A stretch of 64,000 bases of DNA from positions 118,463 to 182,462 of the forward strand of contig WIXG01000138.1 of the NCBI GenBank assembly GCA_009869945.1, read 5' to 3'. The position numbers were made by a program, and so were the translations under genes. Of this stretch, positions 48,541 through 60,856 are shown piece after piece. The stretch is from Mesaphorura yosii (lineage: Eukaryota; Arthropoda; Collembola; Poduromorpha; Tullbergiidae). Under the pieces are notes generated by a model. It was not told where the DNA came from, made no database searches, and saw nothing but the letters and a program-made list of their open reading frames with translations. The first letter of the stretch is position 1. Every line of letters begins with the position of its first letter.

Positions 48541-51500
48541 CTAGAATTCGTAACTTGTAACAACTATCACGATTTGAGCCACAGCCGAGCCTGCAAACGT
48601 CCCGCGATGATAAACCTCCATTGTCAGCTCCAGCTCAACATCCTACAAAAATATATTGTTTTTGATTGGAGTATTTGGAATGCTGCTCTATGCTGAATGT
48701 GCTACGGCCAATGTGGAAGAATTTTTTTTACCTGAGGACCTGTAATTGATTTGGCTAAGGCTACCACAGCTTGGTTCGGAGTTGGCCTCCGTAGAAGGAA
48801 ATGCTGCCTCGTTGCTGGTGGAATGCCTTGAGGAGAACGCTGACTTTTCATTTCCAGTGTGAAATGCATGATGGCGCCCACCCAATTTGGACCTCGCATT
48901 GTGAACATGTCCACATAACCAATACTTGGAACCCTGATGTTGGACGTAAAACTGATGTAATTCTTTGAGATCGTCAGCGGTTCCTTCAGACATTGGAAAT
49001 CACGTTCAGAACAAACAGCAGTCTTCTTACACCGCCTAAACCAGGAGCATTGGGCGAGTAGTTGTAAAAACTGAAGTATTAAACAATATGAATACTTTGA
49101 AAACTTACTCATTCTGCTCGCCTTCTTTTTGGTACCCGTAAGGACAAATATTGTGATTGCATCGAAATCCTCCTCGAGTATTCAAGCATGTTTCATCTGA
49201 ATGACAAGCATTTGGCCTTTCACATTCATCAATATCTGCGGCGAAAGCAAGAAAAATGTCTCCTCAATCTGAAACTCAAATAACATTATAAATATCGGCT
49301 AACCCTGACACGTTCTTCCATCGTTTGACAACTTGTATCCATCGGGACACTCACATCTGTATGACCCATGCGTATTCACGCAGTTTCCAATGCATAGGAA
49401 CCCATCCCTTACCTGCGTGCATTCGTCGATGTCTCTACACCGTCTGAAAATGGGACATGTCTCCTGTACTCACTTTGAGACATTTGTTCGATGAACGCTT
49501 GCTCTGTACCTTCCGTCTTCACTCAGGGTGAAACCAACCCCACACGAGCATTTGTAAGAGCCCCACGTGTTGATACAGTTTTGTTCACAAAGTCCGGTCA
49601 TCGTAACGCACTCGTCGATATCTACCAAATAATCATATCATTTTTACGTTAACTGAAGGCGAAAAGTCCTGAGCGAACCAGAGCAGGTGCGATTATCAAT
49701 TCCTTGCTCGAATCCTTCTTTACATATGCAGAGGAAAGATCCTTGAGTATTGTAACACTCCGAGTTGCTGGCGCAAACCTGAGAAAAATGTCATTATTTG
49801 TAACAAGAATAACAACTGTGAATTGTAAGATACGTCTCATCCCCGTTTACCTGTCCACCATACTTGCTGCATTCATTAATATCTTCACAATCTCCGGATG
49901 CCATCACGGTATACCCTCGAGGACATTGACAAATGTAACCACCTCCACGATTTAAGCACTGCTGATTTCCTTTGCACGTGTGCTGTCCAGTCTCGCACTC
50001 GTCAATATCTGCCGCATGTCACAACTAAGGGTCGTAGAAAAGCACAGTGCAAAGAACCACACCGTCTACTCACCTACACACTTCGAGGATGAATGATCGG
50101 GTTCGAATCCAGCAGGACATATGATCCTTGAAATACACTGAAAACTTCCTGGTGTGTTAACACACTGCTGCTGCGAGGAACAAATACTTCTGACACGCCC
50201 GTGTACAACACATTCGTCGATATCTGAAAAATAGAACATGAATCCTTAGATTGGTCGTCAATAAAAATACCTTCGAGCTTTCATGTCAAACAATATCCGG
50301 TTTGAGTTTGAGAAAGTATACCAACACATTCTCCACGTGAATTGAACTGGTAACCCACTGTGCACGGATTGCGACATTCCCCATTTTGTGCTAACGTAAG
50401 TCCAGTAGGACAATGTCGCGGATTTCTTTCGCACCGAAAAGATCCAAGCGTGTTACGACAAACGTACTCTGGTCCAAGTCGATCACAGTCATGATTTCCA
50501 AATAAGCACTCATCATCGTCTTCAAATGCCAAACCATTCAATCAAAGTTAAAATTGACTTCAACGATTAGATCCATTTCAATTTCCTGGCTTACCTTCAC
50601 ATTGTCCTGTTTGCGAATTCAGGGTATAGCCTGTTCCGCATCCGGTAATTCGAATGCATGTAAATGATCCAGGGTAATTATCACATCTTTGGCTAGGTTG
50701 ACAATTGTGCTGGCCAGTCTGACATTCGTTGATGTCAAGACACGCTCTTGTTATTGGATCCCTGTAATAACCCCGACGGCAATGACAGTAGTAACTACCG
50801 ATGGTATTCTGGCAAAGTTGATTGCTGTCGCAAGGGTTGCTCTCAATGCATTCATCAATGTCTGAAATTAAGGAAGCTTTCAAATTCCGTGATATAACTT
50901 TTTTTAAGAACGTCCATCGTCAACTACCTTCACATTGTGCCGGAGTGGTTCGACTGAGGGTGCTGTTGGCTTGCTTTTGCTTGAATCCTGGACCACATGA
51001 ACTCGAAGGCCTTCTGTCTGGAGTGACTAAGGGAGGTGGGACCAAGGCCTTCCGCTCCAGGCGCGTGCTGCTTTCAGATGTGACATCTAGCTCTAAAAAT
51101 CGCTTGCAATGTTAGAGGTATCTAAAGGTCTAAAATCGGTCCTAAGTACCACCTTCGTTATAGTTAGCATCGTCCTCTTCCGATTCTGAAGATTCGTCCG
51201 AGATATCATTTGACTTAATCGTTTCGCATCGGTAACCACCGTTCTCGTTTACGCAAATCTCCGACGCTGCACAGCTGTGCATTCCAGACTTACACTCATT
51301 AGTATCTGAAAATGATTGATGCGCTAAAAATATGTCCAATGTGATGTAGGAAACGACAGTCTCCTCACCCTGACATAAAAACGTAAAATTCTTGTTTGGC
51401 TCAAAGCCGGGTGGACAGCTGTTTTCTCCCTGCTGCATTTGATGACATTGGTAGCTCCCTGGAACGTTTATGCAAGACTCTGTTTCAATTATGCAGTCGT

Positions 51501-53642
51501 GGGTGCCCTCTCTGCATTCGTCTACATCTGAAAACAACAGTAATTGTTAGCATTAAATATGTAACCAGGTTCGTGTTCCATATTCACAATCCGAACTGTA
51601 AAGTTCATTGCTTCGTGCAAATGCAAAATGACTTTAAATTGATTTCTTACTCTGATTCAAGTATTTCATGCGATCATGCAAAATCAGAACTCAAGAAAAA
51701 AGTTAGGCGTTGCCAGTACACAACTAAATTAGGTCGGGATTCTAACAATTGTTCTAATTAACTGTTAGTTCATGCTCGCGTTCAGGCACAAAATTAAATG
51801 CTGTCGAATAAACGAATTCTAGAACCATTACAAGAGAAATTTTTTGCACACCCTGACACAACCGAAGCCGTACATCGTATCTGTATCCATCAGTGCACCA
51901 GACATCACACTCGTAGGCTCCTGGAGTGTTCCTGCACACTTCCATTTGCTCGCAGCTGTGAAGTCTTTCAGAACATTCATCGACGTCTGAATAAACATTA
52001 CATTAGTAACGGCTCATGGCTAATTAACTACTTCAAAATAAAAAAGACCGAATCGGTCTCTCTGTTTGAACCGCCGAACATGGTCAGTGTATATGAGTTT
52101 AGTGTAATACTTACCGTCACAGTTCAGTGTCTGATTGTTGAACTTGTAACCTGCCGGACAGTTGTACCGACTAAACTCCTTCTTGCCACGGCAGTCAAAT
52201 CCTCCAGGAGTGTTAATACAATACTGCGTTGAGCGTTGACAAATGTCGTAGCCTTCGGCGCACTCGTCGATGTCCTGGCAAGTGCCAGTTTCGTCACTGA
52301 AACGGTATCCGGGCGGACATCTTTGAGTCGGACGTTCTTCCTGCTCACAGGTGAACGAGCCGATAGTGTTTTTGCAGGTTTTGTAGGGGAGGCATGTCGA
52401 AAGACCTTCTACTGTCGTACACTCATCGATATCTGCAATAGACAAGAATGAATTTGCATCAGATCCAGAAACGATACAAACTAGGTTGAAAAACATGAAG
52501 AATTTACCATCGCAAACTTGTGACCTTGCATTATACACGAAACCTTTCGGACACTGCCCCCCTAGCGTTGGGCCTCGATCCTTTACGATTCTATTCGTTT
52601 CTGTGCTATTAATTTATTGAAATATTAAACACAATTTGAAAATTATTTTGTTTAGTTTAGAAAAGGCTCTTAGCGTCACTTGCCTGCCATCACTCGTGGT
52701 AGGTGATGTTGATCTGCCATCGATGGACGCGGCCAGCAAGCACGATTTTCCATCTTGCAAGAGCGTATAGCCGTCACGGCACGTGCATTTGTAAGATCCG
52801 ATCCCATTCGTAACGCAATTGTGGGAGCATAATTGTCCAGGAAATAAGGCACACACATCTTGAGCAGCAGTAGTCTGGTGCGGCCTTGTAGTCGCTGCAT
52901 TTATGAAACTACGATGTTTTTCTATTAAAGGTCGAATCATGTGACTGTGTACCTCGAGGACTAAAAGTCACTGGTGTCTGAACCGTTCCGTCAGCCTGAA
53001 GACAACACTTGGTCATGGAAGTGTCCCACGGCGGTCCAAGAGCCGATCTCAGAGATTCAAATTCGCACTGTAGCCCCATGGCCCCTGCGATCAGCCCTAG
53101 CTTGCATCCTTCACAGCAATCCTAAGAGCATAAAAATAACTTGGAGAGCCATAATACGCAGATAGTGACAGCGAAATTATCACACCTTCTGATAGTGGCC
53201 ATCAAGACCCGATCCCGCGACGCACTCTTGCCCAGCCTTTGCCGTGTCATGTCCACGTACACAACTTCGTTCTCTGAGATAAGTAGCGAATTTTATCCGA
53301 AACGAAGATATTAGCACTTACTCTTGATGGAAAACAAACCTGTAGTTCCGTTTGCAACAAGCGTCAATCGTTGACAGGCAAAGTGGCTGCTGCTCGACTG
53401 GAACGTTGGACACTGGACCGCGAAAATCTGAACATGATTTGCTGTCCCACGCCCACTTAACGCCAAGATTGCAGCATGTAGACAAAACCGACTCCAGCCC
53501 AGATGCTGAATTGCACAGAAAGAAGTGAAGAAAAATGTATGCTTATATTTAGCGAGTATCTTTCAAATGAAATACCTGACGGAAGGCCGAATTGCACAAG
53601 GCACAATACTGCAAGCACGTTCAGAACAAACTCGGGTGACAT
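48541..53642 (-). CDS. Fibulin-1/2-like extracellular matrix protein
   Basis: Twenty-one exons: 53576..53642, 53340..53505, 53186..53273, 52953..53121, 52684..52894, 52508..52605, 52115..52432, 51852..51986, 51369..51527, 51153..51305, 50928..51092, 50595..50861, 50322..50519, 50074..50223, 49851..50008, 49679..49778, 49510..49621, 49304..49443, 49109..49235, 48732..49035 and 48541..48642. They join to 1,128 aa. Order: signal peptide ([19 protein letters not shown]), anaphylatoxin-like Cys modules (STCC, DACC, DCCEGC, TKCC), then about 15 EGF modules, most calcium-binding (D-I/V-D-E-C starts). The fibulin C-terminal domain ends at VIVVTSYEF. Fibulins bind basement-membrane and elastic-fibre proteins. 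An acidic spacer ([13 protein letters not shown]) with a Pro/Arg stretch interrupts the EGF array. Most EGF exons are symmetric phase 1-1. The donor at 51153 could instead be a few bases further on, and the intron after 52684 appears to be GC-AG. Confidence 0.95.
52606..52683 (-). other. Likely GC-AG intron in fibulin
   Basis: The donor reads GGCAG|GCAAGT, which fits the strong consensus required of GC donors. With the acceptor AATAG|CAC the frame stays open. The nearby GT (CAA|GTGACG) does not restore the frame with either visible acceptor. Confidence 0.6.
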
Positions 53643-54977
53643 TTTTGACTTTTTTTCAAGTGTTTCTGGATCCTGCTCAAATCTACCCAATTTAAAGAAA
53701 CCCCTGCCACTTCTACAGTTGATTTACTGCGTACGAAAATGATGAATGGCTGTGATGATGGCATGTACATATTTACGTCTTTAAGATTGGCTTGTTTATT
53801 AAGATGATCAATGATCGCATTTTGTGTGTGTAACAGTTCATAATTTCAAAAGTAAGAATCATAAGTTCATAATCTCTACACTGTGTGACGGTAGTAAATG
53901 ATTTCAGAATATCTTATCTAACGAGGACATGACATGGTGACATGACGGTTTATGTAACCTTTCGAAGTCAAGACTCAGAGATGAGAAAACTTTAGAGATA
54001 CTCGTATTTGCACAGACGGTCATGTTTTTACACCAATAATAAAGGTTCGAAATCATTAAAGAAACATGGGTACTACTCCATTTCAACGATCATTCTGCCT
54101 AAAGGCTAGTTTTTCAAATTAAGTGTTAGTCACAATTTTGCGTCAGCAACCACAGTTCGGTATTAAAACGAACTACTTTTCATTAATGGCTAAACCTAGT
54201 TTACAAGGTCGTTTCATGATTTCATTGATGTTAGCTTAATGAGATTAAATCCATTATCATCCATCACGTCATACTATATACGTCAAGTACCATGCGCAAT
54301 TTTCTAAATTACCGGGAAGGAGTTCCAGCCTTATAACATCATGTCATAGATAAGATATTACGATATTCCATAAATATAATGAAACTGTCCAAAACTGCTA
54401 ACATGTCACGAATGACGAATAAGATAACATATAATGCGGTTTCTGGCCAAAACTGTCGGGTGGAGGTTTACCAAGAATCACAGGTGTCATCATTTGAATG
54501 CTTAAGTGCGTGTGGTTTGGCAGATCCAAGAATTTGCTACACAAACAAGTGTTCTTAGTTCATATCAATTCTGACTTCCTGGACTCTGATGGGTGCTCTG
54601 ATCTTACAACTTGAATAGTTGCTGAAAATAAAGTGTGTCTATAAATTACGTCCCAACGCGAATTCATATCGAAGCCGTTTTATATGTGGCGAGGCTAATA
54701 TGTAACATAAAACAGCATGCTTAATGATCTAAAGTAGATGGGCAGGTACATCTCTGCTCGAGATTACATGAACGGAAATTAAAAGAACGGAATAAAATCG
54801 ACTTAATGAAATTGCACTTATATAGATTTTTGACCTAAGTATTTCTTGCAGATAAACCTGAATGCTGATGGCGTATTTTATGCAAAGCTCACCTCATATT
54901 TTTATTCATTAATGGACTGCTAGTTTTGGTAATTTGTCATTTCTTACATTTGGAATTTGGACTTCGATGATTAGCAC
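53643..54977. other. Fibulin upstream region / NATD1-like 3' flank
   Basis: AT-rich, no exon recognised. It should contain the fibulin promoter. A minus-strand AATAAA at 54901-54906 is a likely poly(A) signal for the gene ending at 54978. Confidence 0.6.
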
Positions 54978-55715
54978 CTAATTTAATTCAGCTGTGGCAT
55001 ACATGTGTTGTCTGTAAATTTCTTCGGGGTTCTTGATGAAATAGTCTTGAAGATAGGTACATGAAAGTTTCATCTTGAGATTTTGTTTAACCACATAATC
55101 AAATGCTGCCTAAATTGGACAAAGAGCAATTCATTAGATCTTAGATCACAGGAAATTGTTCTGCTTTATGCCATAGCACACTTAGGTGAACTTACCTTAG
55201 CCAAAATTTGTCCAATTGATTTACCACGAAGTTTGCTAGGAACCTCAGTGTGGTACAAATCCAATACTCCAGGATGAATTTCATTATAGTCCAAAACGCC
55301 AATTGCTGGAAAGCGAAAATGGTGCTAACTCTGCTAACACTAGCAAGATAAGAGTTAATATTTGGCTTAACTTACCGTCCCCGATGCGAACAACGAAACG
55401 ATTATTTTGGGGTTCATGCTCGGCCTTCAAATCCATTGAATCGCCTCCTGTGGCCATGGCAGGTACACTTGAAGAGAATCCTTTGGATGCTGCAATTGAA
55501 GTTGGAGGAGTTGGAAACAGAAGTGGCTTGTGTCCTTTAAGGAATGAATCGACGCAATTCTTGGTCGCCGAAGAATATGACTTAATTAAGGAACAGCTGG
55601 TGACGTCCTTATCCTTAGTGGCACGGTCAAACTTGTTGAAGTTTTGTGCGACAGAATTATTAAATGCAAGTAGAAATTTGGACTGTTTAAGGGCTAATCC
55701 TCTCAGGAGAGACAT
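54978..55715 (-). CDS. NATD1-like GNAT-fold acetyltransferase, second copy
   Basis: Three exons, 55376..55715, 55196..55305 and 54978..55109, give 193 aa. It is a paralogue of the gene at 46875-47779: EHEPQNNRFVVRIGD, IGVLDYNEIHPGVLDLYHTEVP, RGKSIGQILAKAAFDYV and NLKMKLSCTYLQDYF align along the whole C-terminal domain. The last two introns fall at the same codons and in the same phases in both genes, which supports duplication. The first ~95 residues are unrelated to the other copy. The first 35 or so (MSLLRGLALKQSKFLLAFNN) are basic, hydroxylated and free of acidic residues before D34, which looks like a mitochondrial presequence; that is inference. It is divergent from the acyl carrier protein gene. 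Confidence 0.88.
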
Positions 55716-56120
55716 TTATAGGTTTACTGTCTCGTGAATTAAAAACCAATTACGGGTAAGAGTAAACAGGTTAAATATAAAAAAGCGAAACTAAACGAAT
55801 CTAACAAGATACTGGTCAGAAGCGGCAACAACGAGCTACCGAGTACGGGTACCACTAAATGTATAAATTTTGAGTTCAGAAAGATTCGAAAGCTGAGCAT
55901 GTGATCGAGAGGCCGAAACCTTTCTCACGTGGATATGTGGTGCATAAAGTGCGATAGTTTGTATCAACGTTTGCCACTTATAACACAATTCTATTAATTT
56001 CTAATCAAGGACGTTACAATGTGCCGCAGCAGCGGAAGTTATTGAACACATTAAACTCTTATCAAATCAGTTGTTCTGGTTGTGCGAAAACATCCATCGT
56101 TACTTGGAGTGAAATTTAAG
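55716..56120. promoter_or_regulatory. Divergent promoter region, NATD1-like / NDUFAB1
   Basis: The 405 bp between two divergent start codons must contain both 5' UTRs and either a shared or two compact promoters. No clear TATA box was identified. Confidence 0.5.
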
Positions 56121-56855
<735 letters not shown>

Positions 56856-57025
56856 TCCTAGTTGGCTACTCATTTAAAACAGAGTTAAATACCCCTCCAC
56901 TCTTCTTGGTTTGATCAGTTCCGGATTTATCCGCAGGAATTGTAACCGGGCAGACAGATTGTTCTATGACGTAGGAATTTAGTATCGGAAATTGTAGCCC
57001 GAATATTATCCTAGCACAAATGAAT

Positions 57026-57179
57026 TGAAGGGCTCCCTGGAAAAGTCGAAGTGTCCGCCAGTCTAGCAACACTCCTGAGAGGATCGTGACCAGCGCTTGA
57101 CAAAGGAGTCTAGCAGCAGTAATTATTTATTTAGGTTGGTAGGCGATCAGACACTCCGACTTTTCCACGGACCCCTTCA
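57026..57179. mobile_element. MITE-like element with 30-bp terminal inverted repeats
   Basis: The left end at 57026-57055 (TGAAGGGCTCCCTGGAAAAG...) and the reverse complement of the right end at 57150-57179 (TGAAGGGGTCCGTGGAAAAG...) match at 27 of 30 positions. Total length is 154 bp with no coding capacity. No clear target-site duplication was resolved. It probably lies within the transcribed 3' UTR of NDUFAB1. Confidence 0.75.
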
Positions 57180-57206
57180 TCATAATTTACTGCTATGCGA
57201 TAGACT

Positions 57207-57212
57207 AATAAA
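57207..57212 (+). terminator. Putative NDUFAB1 poly(A) signal
   Basis: First AATAAA noticed after the NDUFAB1 stop, about 350 nt downstream and beyond the MITE-like element. Confidence 0.5.
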
Positions 57213-58087
57213 ATGTAATAATGCATTCAATTGTTAATATACTAAATAAATAATGGTCTCCATTCTACCGTATATTGGAGTCAATCGCAAAGGAAAAATG
57301 GCTTCCCAACATTTGTTGTGTTCATTCTGTGAGCTATCAAACCGTCTCCGTCCGTATTCTGGGAATTTTTTCCGACCGTTTCGGAACTGGAATTCACAAA
57401 TTCTACCCGCGATCCGTGAATATAATGAAGAAATAGCACGCACTCATGAAAGAAATTCGTCAATGTGTAAAATGTAAAGTGTCATTTCATTTCGTTGTGC
57501 GGCCATCCTAATTAATATGTGAGCAATTTGGCCCTCACAGAGTCTATCGAACTCTGCGCATATAGCGGAAAAGCCGCAGAGAGAAGCTATTAATTCCTAT
57601 AAATACTTGTGCCAGACCACAAATAAATCAAATCCCGCACACAATTCATGTTGCGCTTATCTCAAGTTTAAGAAGAACAGTGAAGGCGGATGTGGCTTGT
57701 TTCGTGTCCTAGCTTGGGTCTCGGGGTATCATTCTGGAAATATGAAGTCATGCTCACTTGTAAACGGGTGACGAGAAAAGCAACAAGCTGAGAATTTGTG
57801 CGTCTTTAGGTTCCAATTCCGAAGTTAATCACAGAGGATGGCAAGTCAATTGAATTAGTCCCTGAAAGTGGATTTTGAGACTGACGTACAAGCAATGGCA
57901 AGGTGTTGCTCATACGCGATTTTTATCAAGCTAATTGGCCTCCTCACTTCTGTAAGATATTCAACAAACCTTGTACCTTGTATAAAGTACAACGAAAAAC
58001 TGAGGGCACGCTTATTTACGAGAGCAGGTCCTTGCCATCCTTCTGCTGGGAGTCTGTGGCTGGGTATTAGCGAGCACATTCAAATCC

Positions 58088-58810
58088 ATGGCTGAAGACT
58101 TTCTGGAACCTGGAGTTGGTCCGACGACTCAAAATAAGACGACAGACACTCCCGAGACATTCGCAGAAGCCTTCACAATTTTTGAGAATGCTACAAGCAC
58201 AAGCGATAACGAGATTTCAACGGTGATTGAAGACAAGATTGGAACAGAGTCGTTCGACATTACTCAGATTTTCCGCATGTGGGACACAGCCTCGCCCAAG
58301 TTTAAGAGCATAATTCAGTTTTGTGCCGCAGTGGCCATTGCCATTGCTGCAGCTCAGCTCGTCGTGTCTATGCTGATCTTGTGTTCCATGAAAAAGGTAA
58401 TTACTAGGCACGCTGCACTCTCCTTCCCCCAGACGTAAAAATAACACGGGTCACTTGCGTTTGAATTGCAGAGATTGCGTGGAAAGGCGAAATTTTGGCA
58501 ACTAGTTCACTTTGTCATAATTCTCTTGTTGTTGATGTGCATTTTGGTGCCACTCTCGTACAATCGAGACAAAGACAAGTTCCGTGGAGCATTCACATTC
58601 GGGAAGTACATTAAAAGCCAGATTACGAGCTTGATACGAAATCAGCACGGTCCAGATTTGGAACCGATGTCTGTCGTACAATTTCTTTTAGCGGATTTAA
58701 ACGCATATTACATAGTCATTAGTCTAAATATTCTCATTTTGTTTAACTTTTTATTGATAAGCTGCTGCTGCATTCAGTGCCGCGCAAAGAATTACTATCA
58801 GTCAGTATAA
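58088..58810 (+). CDS. Uncharacterised three-pass membrane protein
   Basis: Two exons, 58088..58396 and 58472..58810, give 215 aa. Residues 1-70 are acidic and Thr/Ser-rich, with possible N-glycosylation sites NKT and NAT. Hydrophobic segments are at about 75-100 (FCAAVAIAIAAAQLVVSMLI), 112-131 (LVHFVIILLLLMCILVPL) and 184-205 (IVISLNILILFNFLLISCCC). The loop between the second and third segments is about 50 residues and basic (NRDKDKFRGAFTFGKYIKSQ). The tail is short, with a Cys cluster that could be palmitoylated. There is no signal peptide. I do not recognise the family. The intron donor and acceptor and the AATAAA at 58834-58839 support a real transcript. A further 5' exon cannot be excluded. 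Confidence 0.75.
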
Positions 58811-60856
58811 AGCATACATAAAAGCTTTGTAATAATAAACGCTCGCAGTAAAACTTTAAGTAAATTAGCATATGACATATAAATTATGAGGCAGATTCAG
58901 TTTTAAAGACAAGACGATGAGATCATGGACGAAAAATTAGTCATCACAAGTTTGAAGCTCCGGGCCGCAGAGCTGGGCAGAGATGTTATCACCTTATTTA
59001 AATTGGTGACTCGGTACCTCATTTGCTACAAGTGCTAATCCTGTCTGTTCTAGTACCTCGTCTCCGACTTCAGCAATGAATATGAAAACGAGCTTAATAA
59101 TTTCATGTTGCTGAGCTTTTCTTTCACAAATAGGATGGCAAATACAAGTGTTTTTCAATCTCATGCCTCATTCTCCTCAACAGTAACGCTAACACGACCG
59201 GTAGCCAGTAACTTGCTATTCGCTACATTCCAGCCACACGAATACAAAAGAATACGGAGCAGCTGTGAATGAGAAAGAATGCAACCGGAGACTGAGCCAA
59301 CCCACCAACGGATGATTTCCATTTCAATTTGCCCGAGGAAGCAGAGCGAAAGCAGTTTTTCTTTGAAGAACTCGAATTCAAATCGAACCACTGAATTCGT
59401 GGACTGGGCCGAAGGCCGCAGTATAATAAAAATTAACTTGACTGATTATGGGGACTAGCGAGTGGTGACGTTGAGCCGAGTTGCAGCGTGAGCTTTGACC
59501 TTCCTATGGTATTTGTTGTCATTTAACGCATTAAGTCGAAACTTGAAATCTCAGCATTTATCTGGCACGACAATATTTACTTTCAAGATTTAACGTAATG
59601 GCAGCATTGATCAAGCAAACGTGGCCATAAAAATTACAACACGAAGAAAAAAAACGCTTGTGTCAGCACCCAGGAGCATCGAAGTCAACAAAGTGGCGTA
59701 AGTTTGATATTAAATGCGCATACAGTTTGTGACTAAATCTACGGACGCTTCGGATCACGGAGAGTTTTACATGATTTTGAGAAGGAATACGCTTTGCGGC
59801 TGAGGCAATTGCCATTGTGCTAATCAGAACTGTCATAAAATGTTGCAGGTCTCAAAAAGAGTCTTTAGTTCGTTAGCGCTATAATTTGCGTAGCTGGTAA
59901 ACAAGCGCAAATTATTGATCCAGTAGTTTCAAGTCACTTAAAAACTAAGGCCTATAATTCCGATATCATTAACTTCTTGTGGCACACAGATTGCGCCAAA
60001 ACTGGAAATTGTTTCCAGGAAATCATTGGAATCATTTCGTAATTGCGGGCTGTGCAATATCAAAGCCACGGCCACAACAACATGGACTTGTGAAATCGTA
60101 AAATCAATACTCCTAAATTATTCTTGCTGTCCTTTGGGTTTCAGCAACATGTCTCGGTTTTATTGACATTGACACTTGAAACCGCGCGCAATGCCATTTC
60201 ATGCCCATAACTCCCATGGTCATTTTCCTCTCTTGTAGAACTTGATTGGAAGCAACCCGATAATACTGCAATTGTCATTATACTCGGACATTGCCAACGA
60301 CAGGCTTGCGTAGCACAAACCACCTAAACATGGTAAGTCTGAACAACAAAGGGGCTGTCTTTTTGTTTGAAGAGGGAATTCATTTCGAGTTGGTTAAGTA
60401 AGTACGAGAAATACAGTAAAAACCAAAACACAATAATAATTTAACGGTTTAGCCTTACGAAACTGAAAGATGAGAAGCAATGTGTCTTCCAAAATCAATA
60501 CTTGAAATTGATTGGAATTTAATAACACGTTTGACTTTACGAGTAACGACTGCCTGGAATTGGAGCGAAGTAATGAATAAAATCCAAATGGAATAGAATG
60601 GAGTGATGTAAATTGCTTCTCTTAAGATTAGATTACAATATCGAGCATTTCTAAATCGAGTCATTCGTTTTTCTTTCTGTTCTGCAGGCTCAGTGACCAT
60701 TTGTGGAAATGAAAGGAGAGTGTTCAGACGCGTCCTTCAGGAGCTTACGTGCCTTTAAAGTCGATTACTGAAGATCTCAAGCTTTTGTTCAACGTTCCCT
60801 TTGGCTCAATTGTACGACTCGTAACTTAAAGAATTCACAGCGTGCGCTTAGAAGAG
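58811..60856. other. Intergenic interval
   Basis: About 2 kb without a recognised gene. It starts with the poly(A) signal of the upstream gene (58834) and should contain the promoter of the gene at 60857. Confidence 0.6.
58834..58839 (+). terminator. Putative poly(A) signal of the three-pass protein gene
   Basis: AATAAA 24 nt after the stop codon. Confidence 0.65.

Larger units (their letters stand above)
56856..58087. other. Interval between NDUFAB1 and the membrane-protein gene
   Basis: Holds the NDUFAB1 3' UTR with a MITE-like element at 57026-57179 and AATAAA at 57207, then AT-rich sequence. Open frames at 57253-57477 and 57868-58095 have no recognised domain. Confidence 0.6.

Noticed and set aside
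50095-50120. tRNA B-box-like ggttcgaatcc
   Set aside because: It lies inside a fibulin EGF exon and no A-box or cloverleaf can be formed around it.
57868-58095. Open frame just upstream of the three-pass protein
   Set aside because: It overlaps the start region in another frame and lacks a domain; the ATG at 58088 gives the frame with membrane segments and a supported intron.
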